Shown here in pieces: positions 17,088 to 24,269 of a stretch of DNA of 64,000 nucleotides. Position numbers and translations under genes: made by a program. Every line of letters starts with the position of its first letter. The first letter of the stretch is position 1. The stretch is taken from positions 2,561,501 through 2,625,500 of the forward strand of contig NZ_CP009438.1 of the NCBI RefSeq assembly GCF_000761215.1, written 5' to 3'. The DNA comes from Streptomyces glaucescens (GTDB lineage: Bacteria > Actinomycetota > Actinomycetes > Streptomycetales > Streptomycetaceae). A model generated the notes under the pieces. It made no database searches. It was not told the DNA's origin and was given only the letters and a program-made list of their open reading frames with translations.

Positions 17088-18125
17088 ATGACCGCCAGTC
17101 TGGAGCAGCTGCGCCGCTGCCATTTCGCCGTCGACCTGGGGGCGGCCCGGACGCGGGTGTACGTCAAGGGCGCCGGGCTCGTCGTCGACCAGCCGTCCGT
17201 CGCCGCCGTGAACACCAGGACCGGCGCGCTGATCGCGGTCGGCGAGTTCGCGGAGAAGATGACGGGCCGTACCCCCGGCTACATCCGTGTGGTCCGGCCG
17301 GTCTCGGGCGGCACGGTCGTCGACATCGAGATGGCCCAGCGGATGCTGCGTCACCTGCTCGGCGACAAGGTCCGCCGCGGTCTGCGCCGCAAGCCCCGGC
17401 TGCGCGCCGCCGCCTGCACGCCGCACGACGCGGATCCGCTGGCACAGCGGGCGACCGTCGAGACCCTCGTCGGGCTGGGCGCCCGCCGGGTGGAGCTGGT
17501 GGACACGCTGATCGCCGCGGCGGTCGGCTGCGGACTGCCGGTGGAGCAGCCGGAGGCGACGATGGTGCTGGTGTGCGGCGCGGCGGCGACCCAGGTCGCG
17601 GTGCTGTCCCTGGGCTCGATCGTCACCGCGGAGCGCATCCCGGTCGGCGGCGAGGCCGTCGACCACGCGATCGTGCAGCACCTGCGGCACGAGCACGAGC
17701 TGATGCTGCCGAGCCAGTCGGTACGGCCGCTGCACGTCGCCCTGTCCGGCAACGGCCTCACCCCGCACGGCCCGGCGTCCACGGAGATCCACGGGCGGGA
17801 CGTGGCGACGGGTCTCGCCCGGTCGGTGCAGGTGGACACCGCGGCGGTACGGGACGCCATCCAGACCCCGCTGACCGCGGTGCTCGACGGGATCGGCAAG
17901 GTGCTGCGGGACTGCCCGCCGGACCTGGTCGCGGACCTCGCCGACCGGGGGATCGTGATGGTCGGCGGCAGCGCGCTGCTGCCGGGGCTCGACCAGATGC
18001 TGCGGCGGGCGACGGGGATGCCGGTGCACATCGCGGAGCGGCCCGACGTGTGCGCGGTGCAGGGGCTGGGCGCCATGCTGGAGGGCAAGATCGAGCCGCT
18101 GGTCCTGGACCCGCTGGCGACCTGA
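17088..18125 (+). CDS. mbl: MreB-like protein (Mbl) with degenerate nucleotide-binding motifs
   Basis: The protein has 345 residues from ATG 17088, with GGGAGGA 7 bases upstream. Actin/MreB architecture is clear along its length: AVDLGAARTRVYVKG at the N-terminus, GEFAEKMTGRTPGYI, then PVEQPEATMVLVCGAAATQVAVLSLG, and VMVGGSALLPGLDQML near the end. Against the MreB consensus, phosphate-1 DLGTANT has become DLGAART, and phosphate-2 DIGGGTTE has become VCGAAATQ, so ATP binding or hydrolysis is doubtful. Streptomyces Mbl assists MreB in spore-wall integrity, and such a role fits. It stands alone; the 5' gap of 136 bases from the conflict locus suggests its own promoter. Confidence 0.85.
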   Translation: MTASLEQLRRCHFAVDLGAARTRVYVKGAGLVVDQPSVAAVNTRTGALIAVGEFAEKMTGRTPGYIRVVRPVSGGTVVDIEMAQRMLRHLLGDKVRRGLRRKPRLRAAACTPHDADPLAQRATVETLVGLGARRVELVDTLIAAAVGCGLPVEQPEATMVLVCGAAATQVAVLSLGSIVTAERIPVGGEAVDHAIVQHLRHEHELMLPSQSVRPLHVALSGNGLTPHGPASTEIHGRDVATGLARSVQVDTAAVRDAIQTPLTAVLDGIGKVLRDCPPDLVADLADRGIVMVGGSALLPGLDQMLRRATGMPVHIAERPDVCAVQGLGAMLEGKIEPLVLDPLAT

Positions 18126-19300
18126 GGCACCGCCGCGTCCCGGCGCGGGGTCCGGGCGGCGGCGCACGGCCGCGCCCCCGCAGCGCGCCCGCCCCGGATC
18201 GGCGACGGGGTGCGCAGGCAGCGGTCCGCGTCCGCCGCGCGCCGGTCCCGGGGGCGGGCCGGCGTCCGGCCCGCCGCTCCACGAGGCGGCCCCCCGTCAC
18301 GCACCTCGCACGCCACCACCTACCGGCCCTGCGCCCCCACCCGGCACGGTGGCGGTGTCACCGCCGCGCGCCCCACCGCCGGTGAGCGGGCCTGCCGTGA
18401 CGCCCCGGTAGCCGGTCCGGCAGTGACGACGGGCTCGGCCCTCGCCCGTCCGGCCGCCGCGCGGGTGCCCGCCTGCACGACCGCGCCCCGCCCCGGCACG
18501 GTGCCGGTACCACCGCCGCACGCCACACCGCCGGTGAGCGGGCCTGCGGTGACGACCCGGTGGCCGGTTCCGGCGGTCACGACCCTGACCGGTTCCGGCG
18601 GTCACGACCCGGTGCCAGTTCCGGCGGTCACGACCCGATGACCGGTTCCGGCGGTCACGACCCGGTGCCAGTTCCGGCGGTGACGACCCGACGACCGATC
18701 CGGCGGTCACGACGGGCACGGCCCCCGCCCGTCCGGCCGTCGCGCGGTGACGACCCGACGGCCTGTCCGGCCTATCCGGCGGTCACGACGAACGCGGCCC
18801 CCGGCCCGTCCGGCCGTCGCGCGGGTCCCGCCTGCACGACCGGGCGGTGGGCGGCGCAGGCGCCGGGGAGCGCACCGGCGTCGCGACGGCCCATGTCGTG
18901 TCGTACGGCACCAGACGGTCACGGCGTGGCCGGTGGAGGCGGCGTGGATCCCCGCCTCGTGCCGGACGCGGGCCGGTCACCCGATGGCGGCCCGGCCGCC
19001 CGGACCGGCGCGCGCCGGGGACGATCCGGCCGCGGCCCGCCCCGCGCGCGCCGAGCGGCCGCAGGTCCGCGGCGGCGTCGCCCGGCCCGCGCCGGCGGCT
19101 CCGCACGGCGCGTCTCCCCGCCCCTGCGCCGGGGCGGGCAACGCTCGTACCCGCGCGCGGCCTGGGCCATTCCCGGCCGGGCGCCGGAGACGGGTGTACC
19201 GCGCCCCGCGCCGGGAAGCCGCACGGTACCGCGAGGGGAGACGCCCACGGTCGAGAACGATTGAGCCGAACGGACGAGAACGGTTGAGTCGAGGACGCTT
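18126..19300. other. 1.2-kb gene-poor, repeat-rich intergenic region
   Basis: No open frame in this gap has a plausible start, length and composition together; translations are Arg/Pro/Thr-rich and shift frame across repeats. It holds the 25-27-bp tandem repeat at 18567-18715. It also holds longer imperfect duplications of a block containing GCCCGTCCGGCCG, followed by CCTGCACGACCG in two of the three copies (about 18424-18490, 18710-18750 and 18784-18845), and a duplicated CACCGCCGGTGAGCGGGCCTG (about 18376 and 18527). The last 250 bases probably carry the promoter of the STAS-ANTAR gene. Confidence 0.65.
18567..18715. repeat. Six-copy tandem repeat, period 25-27 bp
   Basis: The core GTTCCGGCGGTCACGACCC recurs at 18567, 18592, 18618, 18645, 18671 and (with GATCC) 18697. 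Units end variably in TGACC, GGTGCCA or GATGACC. A stray further copy begins near 18773. The variable spacing and absence of unique spacers rule out a CRISPR. It could be a slippage-prone minisatellite or a cluster of protein-binding sites. Confidence 0.8.
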
Positions 19301-19852
19301 GTGAGGACTGCCGAGCCGAACCCGCTGGTCATCGAGAGCCGTACGGACGACACCGGCCGGGCCCTGCTCGCCGTGCGCGGCGAGCTCGTGCACGGCTGCG
19401 ACGAGGCGCTGGCCCGGGCGCTGGCCCGGCTGCCCGCCGGCATCCGCCGCGTCGAAGTGGACATGTCCGGCGTGGACTTCATGGACACGGCCGGCCGCCG
19501 CTTCCTGGACCTGCTGCGGGACTACGGCGAGCGCCACATGATCCCCGTGGCGGCGGTGAACTGGCGGGGCCAGCCACGGGACTTCTGGGAGCTGTGCCGG
19601 GAGGTGGAGCAGCTGCGCCGGGCGATGGCGACCCGCCCGGTCATCGACCAGGCCCGCGGCATCCTGATGGCCACCCACGCCTGCACCTCCCATGAGGCGT
19701 GGGAGATCCTGCGCGAGGCCTCCCAGCTGTCCAACACCAAGCTCCGCACGGTCGCCGCGTCGGTCACCGCCAGCGCGGAGGACGCGTCCGCGGCGCCACC
19801 GGAGGAGGTCGACAGGGCCCTGCGGACGGCGATCGCGCGCGTGAGGGGATGA
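19301..19852 (+). CDS. STAS-ANTAR two-domain regulator
   Basis: The protein has 183 residues from GTG 19301. Residues about 8-95 form a STAS (anti-anti-sigma) domain with VEVDMSGVDFMDTAGRRFLDLL, where the phosphorylatable position of the usual DSSG is the Thr of DTAG. Residues about 105-165 are an ANTAR-like helical domain (LRRAMATRPVIDQARGILMATHACTSHEAWEILREASQLSNTKLRTVA). ANTAR binds RNA hairpins to control antitermination, while STAS domains relay partner-switch signals. The fusion suggests RNA-level control switched by an anti-sigma-type kinase. No such kinase or sigma gene is adjacent. The long repeat-rich gap upstream isolates it. Confidence 0.82.
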   Translation: MRTAEPNPLVIESRTDDTGRALLAVRGELVHGCDEALARALARLPAGIRRVEVDMSGVDFMDTAGRRFLDLLRDYGERHMIPVAAVNWRGQPRDFWELCREVEQLRRAMATRPVIDQARGILMATHACTSHEAWEILREASQLSNTKLRTVAASVTASAEDASAAPPEEVDRALRTAIARVRG

Positions 19853-20029
19853 GGACGCGTGTGCGGGGTCACACCGTGCGCGCCGCGGACGGGCACGGCA
19901 GGAGCGGACGCTCCCGGGCGTGTCGCAGCCCCGGCGCCCGGTTCGAAGGGTGCGGCCCCGCCCGCGCGCACGGCCCGGGCCTGGAGGCGGAAGCCCGCGA
20001 GGGGGCGCTCAGGGCCGCCGACGATACGT

Positions 20030-20046
20030 TTCCGCAGGTCGCGGAA
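20030..20046 (-). terminator. Small hairpin downstream of the CAT-anticodon tRNA
   Basis: TTCCGC-AGGTC-GCGGAA is a perfect 6-bp stem, 6 bases past the encoded CCA of the minus-strand tRNA. No T run follows, so termination is only probable from its position. Confidence 0.35.
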
Positions 20047-20051
20047 GCTAC

Positions 20052-20128
20052 TGGTGGGGCGGGTGGGACTCGAACCCACGGCCGACGGATTATGAGTCCG
20101 CTGCTCTAACCGGCTGAGCTACCGCCCC
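20052..20128 (-). tRNA. tRNA with CAT anticodon (elongator Met or Ile2)
   Basis: The minus strand folds into a full cloverleaf. GGGGCGG pairs with CCGCCCC, then come TA, a D arm GCTC...GAGC, an anticodon loop CTCATAA and a T arm GTGGG-TTCGAGT-CCCAC. A73 is at 20055 and CCA is encoded at 20052-20054. The CAT anticodon could be elongator tRNA-Met or the lysidine-modified tRNA-Ile2. The initiator is excluded, because position 1 pairs normally as G-C and the three-GC anticodon stem signature is absent. Confidence 0.92.
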
Positions 20129-20200
20129 TCACGGCGCGTCGCGCACATTTGTGCGCGCCGTCTGCCGCAGCATAGCCGCTCATACGATCTCCTGCTCCGG

Positions 20201-20224
20201 CATGGTCGGCTTCGCACGACCATG
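20201..20224. repeat. 8-bp inverted repeat between tRNA genes
   Basis: CATGGTCG and CGACCATG flank an 8-base spacer between the tRNA-Asn pair and the CAT tRNA. It may be a second termination hairpin for the tRNA-Asn transcript or a promoter element of the CAT tRNA. Confidence 0.4.
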
Positions 20225-20261
20225 AGGACTCCGCCGCGGCCCGCGCGGTTCCACCGGACAT

Positions 20262-20284
20262 GAAAAAGGACCCCGAAGGGCCCT
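20262..20284 (-). terminator. Rho-independent terminator of the tRNA-Asn pair
   Basis: On the minus strand AGGGCCC-TTCG-GGGTCCT forms a 7-bp stem (one G-U pair) with a TTCG tetraloop. A run of five T follows directly. It starts 12 bases after the end of the proximal tRNA-Asn, the classic arrangement for a tRNA operon terminator and unusually canonical for Streptomyces. Confidence 0.85.
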
Positions 20285-20295
20285 CGTTCAGCATG

Positions 20296-20368
20296 CTCCC
20301 CCGACTGGACTCGAACCAGTAACCTGCCGGTTAACAGCCGGCTGCTCTGCCAATTGAGCTACGGAGGA
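20296..20368 (-). tRNA. tRNA-Asn (GTT), distal copy
   Basis: A 73-nt cloverleaf on the minus strand: acceptor TCCTCCG/CGGGGGA (one T-G pair), D arm GCTC...GAGC, anticodon stem GCCGG/CCGGC around CTGTTAA with anticodon GTT, T arm ACTGG-TTCGAGT-CCAGT, and discriminator G73. CCA is not encoded. It is separated from an identical copy by 5 bases, so both are processed from one transcript ending at 20262-20284. Confidence 0.95.
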
Positions 20369-20373
20369 CCGAG

Positions 20374-20446
20374 CTCCCCCGACTGGACTCGAACCAGTAA
20401 CCTGCCGGTTAACAGCCGGCTGCTCTGCCAATTGAGCTACGGAGGA
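20374..20446 (-). tRNA. tRNA-Asn (GTT), promoter-proximal copy
   Basis: Identical over its 73 nt to the copy at 20296-20368, with anticodon GTT and no encoded CCA. The 5-base spacer points to a recent tandem duplication kept for gene dosage. Confidence 0.95.
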
Positions 20447-20613
20447 ATGCCTCGTTGCATCGAACGTACCTCCCTGGGTATCCGCCAGGGGGCGCCCGCT
20501 CGCTGCGACACATACATTAGCGCAAGCAGGGGGGTGCTTTGCCAATCGGTACCTCCGGGCCCGATGCCGCACCGGAACCGTGCCAGGGACTACGCAAGGA
20601 AAGGGTGGCCGCC

Positions 20614-20886
20614 ATGCGTTACCGGCTCACGTTCGTCGTCGGACTCGCTGTGGGCTACGTGCTCGGCACACGCGCCGGGCGCGAGCGCTACGAACAGCTG
20701 ATGAAGTCGGCCCGGCAGATCGCACAGAACCCGGCGGTCCGCAACACCGCGGAGAGCGCCGCCCAGCAGGGCCGCCAGTTCGCGGGCAAGGCCTATCACG
20801 TGGTCAGCGACAAGGTCGGCGACCGCGTCCCCGACCGCTTCCGCCACAACGGCCAGGACGACGACTGGGGCACCAGCAACACCTAG
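20614..20886 (+). CDS. Small YtxH-like membrane-associated protein
   Basis: The protein has 90 residues from ATG 20614 with AAGGAAAGG upstream. The N-terminus MRYRLTFVVGLAVGYVLGTRAGRERYEQL has one hydrophobic helix with the GYVLGTRAGRERY pattern common to actinobacterial YtxH-like proteins. An amphipathic helix (residues 30-65) and an acidic, disordered tail follow. It is probably a membrane-anchored helical protein; the function of this family is not known. It is divergent from the tRNA-Asn pair and monocistronic by spacing. Confidence 0.75.
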   Translation: MRYRLTFVVGLAVGYVLGTRAGRERYEQLMKSARQIAQNPAVRNTAESAAQQGRQFAGKAYHVVSDKVGDRVPDRFRHNGQDDDWGTSNT

Positions 20887-20964
20887 ACGCCGCGGGAGGG
20901 GCGCGGGAACGGCCGGGCAACCACGCGCCACCCGCGCCCCGTCGGACCACTGGCACCGCTACGG

Positions 20965-20970
20965 CACAAT
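20965..20970 (+). promoter_or_regulatory. Candidate -10 element for a leaderless FGGY-kinase mRNA
   Basis: CACAAT (20965-20970) ends 7 bases before ATG 20978, and no ribosome-binding site is visible between 20940 and 20978. That spacing would place the transcription start at or next to the ATG, as in Streptomyces leaderless mRNAs. The -35 box is not clear. Confidence 0.3.
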
Positions 20971-20977
20971 CTGTTGC

Positions 20978-22429
20978 ATGGGGATAGTCGCCGGGCTGGA
21001 CAGTTCACCCGATTTCACGCGGATCGTCGTCTGCGACACGGACACGGGGGCCGTGCTCAGGCAGGGTTATGCCCCGCACCCGCTGGAGAGCCCCGACGGC
21101 GGCCGCCCCAGTGACGTGGACCCCCAGTCCTGGCTGCTGTCGCTCGGCGAGGCGGCCGGCGGCGGTCTGCTGGAGGGCGTCCAGGCGATCGGCGTCTCCG
21201 CCCAGGCGAACGCGGTCGTGCCGCTCGACGCGCAGGGCAACACCGTCCGCCCGGCCCTGGTCGGCGGGGACAAGCGGGCGCAGGTCGCGGCGGCCGACCT
21301 GATCGACGCGCTCGGCGGCCGGGAGGTCTGGGCGCAGGCCGTGGGCTGTGTCCCGCAGGCCGCGCACCCGGTGACCAAGCTGCGCTGGCTGGCGAAGACC
21401 GAGCCGGAGGCCGCCGCGCGCACCGCCGTGCTGCTCCAGGCGCACGACTGGCTGGTCTGGCAGCTCCTCGGCCGGCCGGTGCGCCGGACCACCGACCGCG
21501 GCGGCGCCTCGGGCACCGGCTACTGGTCGGCGGCCGTCGGCGGCTACCGACCCGAGCTGGTGGAACTGGCCCTCGGCCACCAGGCGCTGCTGCCGGAGGT
21601 GATCGGGCCGTCGGACGCGGCCGGCACGACCCCCGAGGGGCTGCTGATCTCCGCCGGGACCGTGGACACCATGGCCGCCGCGTTCGGGCTGGGGCTGGGC
21701 CTCGGGGACGCGGTCGTCTCGCTCGGCGCGTCCGGCTCCGTGATGGCCGTGCACCCCGAGGCGCTGCACGATCCGACGGGGACGATCACCTCACTGGCCG
21801 ACGCGACCGGGATGCACCTGCCGGTCGTGACCACGCTGAACGCCGTGCGCGCCCTGCGCGGCACCGCCGAACTGCTCGGCCTGCCGGATCTGGAGAGCCT
21901 GTCCGATCTGGCGCTGAAGTCGACGCCGGGCGCCCACGGGCTGGTGCTGCTGCCGTACCTGGAGGGCGAGCGGACACCGGCGCTGCCGCACACGGCGGGC
22001 ACCCTGGCCGGCCTGCGGCGCGAGTCGATGCGGCCGGAGCACCTGGCACGGGCCGCGTTCGAGGGCATGCTGTGCGGGCTGGCCGACGCGCTGGACGTGC
22101 TGCGCGGGCGGGGCGTGGAGGTGCGGCGGATCTTCCTGCTGGGCCCGGCGGCCGAACTGCCCGCCGTGCAGGCCTCGGCGCCGTCCCTGTTCGGCGCGCA
22201 GGTCGTCGTGCCGCAGCCCGCCGACTACGCGGCGCTCGGTGCCGCGCGGCAGGCCGCGTGGGCGCTGGGCGTGTCGCAGGGCACGCTCGACCCGCGCACC
22301 CCGCCGGCCTGGCAGGGCGCGGTGGCGCAGGTGCTGGAGCCCGGGGAGGAGCTGGCGGTGGGGCAGGCGGTGCGGCAGCAGTTCGTGTCGGTGCGGGAGC
22401 AGACCCATCCGGGGGCGTTCCGGGCGTAA
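20978..22429 (+). CDS. FGGY-family carbohydrate kinase, xylulokinase-like, with altered phosphate-1 motif
   Basis: The protein has 483 residues from ATG 20978, with no Shine-Dalgarno sequence. FGGY kinases phosphorylate sugars or polyols in an actin/hexokinase fold. The C-terminal half is typical: LISAGTVDTMAAAFGLGL (Asp in the catalytic position), VVSLGASGSVMAV, VLLPYLEGERTPALPH and LARAAFEGMLCGLADALDVLRGRG. The N-terminal GLDSSPDFTRIVVCD differs from the usual GxDxGTTSxK pattern, so phosphate contacts may be changed. The nearest relatives are probably xylulokinases, but the substrate is not evident and no sugar transporter or isomerase flanks it. The ABC exporter 107 bases downstream appears separately transcribed. 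Confidence 0.82.
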   Translation: MGIVAGLDSSPDFTRIVVCDTDTGAVLRQGYAPHPLESPDGGRPSDVDPQSWLLSLGEAAGGGLLEGVQAIGVSAQANAVVPLDAQGNTVRPALVGGDKRAQVAAADLIDALGGREVWAQAVGCVPQAAHPVTKLRWLAKTEPEAAARTAVLLQAHDWLVWQLLGRPVRRTTDRGGASGTGYWSAAVGGYRPELVELALGHQALLPEVIGPSDAAGTTPEGLLISAGTVDTMAAAFGLGLGLGDAVVSLGASGSVMAVHPEALHDPTGTITSLADATGMHLPVVTTLNAVRALRGTAELLGLPDLESLSDLALKSTPGAHGLVLLPYLEGERTPALPHTAGTLAGLRRESMRPEHLARAAFEGMLCGLADALDVLRGRGVEVRRIFLLGPAAELPAVQASAPSLFGAQVVVPQPADYAALGAARQAAWALGVSQGTLDPRTPPAWQGAVAQVLEPGEELAVGQAVRQQFVSVREQTHPGAFRA

Positions 22430-22444
22430 CGGCCCGCCTGTTGG

Positions 22445-22463
22445 GTTAATCGGTTGAGGTAAC
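22445..22463. promoter_or_regulatory. Candidate operator upstream of the ABC exporter operon
   Basis: GTTAATCGGTTGAGGTAAC has inverted GTTA/TAAC ends and an AT-rich core in otherwise very GC-rich DNA, about 75 bases before the exporter's GTG start. This could be a MarR- or TetR-type operator or part of the promoter. No regulator gene is adjacent. Confidence 0.3.
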
Positions 22464-22535
22464 GCGGGTGGAGTGTTCGACGATAGGGGCCAGGGGCAAC
22501 CTTCCGGCCCCTCCCGCCGACTCCGAGAGACCAGT

Positions 22536-24269
22536 GTGCTCATACGACTCCTGCGGACCTACCTCAGGCCGTATCGAAAACCCATCGCCCTGCTGGTGCT
22601 GCTCCAGTTCCTGCAGACCTGCGCGACCCTCTATCTGCCGACGCTGAACGCGGACATCATCGACAACGGCGTCGTGCTCGGGGACACCGGCTACATCCTG
22701 TCCTACGGCGCCCTGATGATCGGCATCTCGCTGGCGCAGGTGATCTGCAACATCGGTGCCGTGTACTACGGCGCGCGCACGGCCGCGGCCCTCGGCCGGG
22801 ACGTGCGGGCCGCCGTCTTCGACCGGGTGCAGTCCTTCTCCGCCCGGGAGGTCGGCCACTTCGGCGCGCCCTCCCTCATCACACGGACCACCAACGACGT
22901 CCAGCAGGTGCAGATGCTGGCCCTGATGACGTTCACCCTGATGGTGTCCGCGCCGATCATGTGCGTGGGCGGCATCGTGCTGGCCGTGGGGCTCGACGTG
23001 CCGCTGTCGGGGGTGCTGGTCGCCGTCGTGCCGGTGCTCGGCATCGCGGTGACCCTCATCGTGCGCCGGCTGCGGCCGCTGTTCAGGACCATGCAGGAGC
23101 GGCTGGACACGGTCAACCGGGTGCTGCGCGAGCAGATCACCGGCAACCGGGTGATCCGCGCCTTCGTCCGCGACGAGTACGAGCAGCAGCGGTTCCGGAA
23201 GGCGAACGCCGAGCTGACCGACATGTCGCTGGCCACCGGCAACCTCCTGGCGCTGATGTTCCCCATCGTCATGACGGTGGTGAACCTGTCGTCCATCGCG
23301 GTGGTGTGGTTCGGCGCGCACCGGATCGACAGCGGCGGGATGCAGATCGGCGACCTGACCGCGTTCCTCGCCTACCTCATGCAGATCGTGATGTCCGTGA
23401 TGATGGCCACCTTCATGTTCATGATGGTGCCGCGCGCGGAGGTCTGCGCCGAGCGGATCCAGGAGGTGCTCGACACCTCCTCCAGCGTCGTCCCGCCGGC
23501 GGCGCCGGTGACGAAGCTGCGACGGCACGGGCACCTGGAGATCCGCGGGGCGGGCTTCCGCTACCCCGGTGCCGAGGAGCCGGTGCTCAAGGCCATCGAC
23601 CTGACCGCCCGGCCGGGCGAGACCACGGCGGTGATCGGCTCGACAGGCAGCGGCAAGTCCACCCTGCTGGGCCTCGTGCCCCGGCTGTTCGACGCGACCG
23701 ACGGAACGGTCCTGGTGGACGGCGAGGACGTGCGCACCATCGATCCGAAGGTGCTGGCGAGGACCGTCGGCCTGGTCCCGCAGAAGCCGTACCTGTTCGC
23801 GGGCACGGTCGCCACCAACCTGCGCTACGGCAACCCGGACGCCACCGACGAGGAGTTGTGGCACGCGCTGGAGGTGGCGCAGGCCAGGGACTTCGTGGAG
23901 CGGCTGGAGAACGGCCTCGACTCCCCCATCGCGCAGGGCGGCACCAACGTCTCCGGCGGCCAGCGCCAGCGGCTCGCCATCGCGCGCACCCTGGTCCAGC
24001 GCCCGGAGATCTACCTCTTCGACGACTCCTTCTCCGCCCTCGACTACGCCACCGACGCGGCCCTGCGCGCCGCGCTCGCCCGGGAGACCGCCGACGCGAC
24101 CGTGGTGATCGTCGCCCAGCGGGTGGCCACCATCCGTGACGCCGACCGGATCGTCGTCCTCGACGAGGGACGGGTGGTCGGCACCGGACGGCACCACGAG
24201 CTGATGGCGGACAACGAGACCTACCGGGAGATCGTGCTCTCCCAGCTGACGGAAGCGGAGGCAGCCTGA
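22536..24269 (+). CDS. ABC exporter half-transporter, subunit with degenerate catalytic site
   Basis: The protein has 577 residues. I chose GTG 22536, after GAGAGA, because it begins LIRLLRTYLRPYRK, the usual exporter N-terminus. An N-terminal six-helix membrane domain (about 1-310) precedes the nucleotide-binding domain. That domain has Walker A GSTGSGKSTLLG, the signature VSGGQRQRLAIA and Walker B IYLFDDSFSALD. The residue after the Walker B Asp is Asp instead of the catalytic Glu, as in the degenerate-site partner of heterodimeric exporters. Its TGA overlaps the ATG of the next gene by one base, so the two are co-translated and should form one transporter. The exported substrate is unknown. 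Confidence 0.9.
   Translation: MLIRLLRTYLRPYRKPIALLVLLQFLQTCATLYLPTLNADIIDNGVVLGDTGYILSYGALMIGISLAQVICNIGAVYYGARTAAALGRDVRAAVFDRVQSFSAREVGHFGAPSLITRTTNDVQQVQMLALMTFTLMVSAPIMCVGGIVLAVGLDVPLSGVLVAVVPVLGIAVTLIVRRLRPLFRTMQERLDTVNRVLREQITGNRVIRAFVRDEYEQQRFRKANAELTDMSLATGNLLALMFPIVMTVVNLSSIAVVWFGAHRIDSGGMQIGDLTAFLAYLMQIVMSVMMATFMFMMVPRAEVCAERIQEVLDTSSSVVPPAAPVTKLRRHGHLEIRGAGFRYPGAEEPVLKAIDLTARPGETTAVIGSTGSGKSTLLGLVPRLFDATDGTVLVDGEDVRTIDPKVLARTVGLVPQKPYLFAGTVATNLRYGNPDATDEELWHALEVAQARDFVERLENGLDSPIAQGGTNVSGGQRQRLAIARTLVQRPEIYLFDDSFSALDYATDAALRAALARETADATVVIVAQRVATIRDADRIVVLDEGRVVGTGRHHELMADNETYREIVLSQLTEAEAA

Noticed and set aside
18567..18715. CRISPR-like array
   Set aside because: Units abut or overlap with variable 25-27-base period and no unique spacers, and no cas genes are nearby.
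18210..19264. Several overlapping open frames in the repeat-rich gap
   Set aside because: Arg/Pro/Thr-rich translations driven by the repeats, no ribosome sites, no homology pattern.
20052..20446. tRNA-associated integrated element (attachment site)
   Set aside because: The tandem tRNA copies are complete and adjacent, with no integrase or mobile cargo between or beside them.
20288..20572. Minus-strand protein over the tRNA-Asn genes with a repeated SSVAQLAEQPAVNRQVTGSSPVGG-like pattern
   Set aside because: It is simply the translation of the two identical tRNA genes, a well-known false call. The pattern here is abbreviated from the frame.
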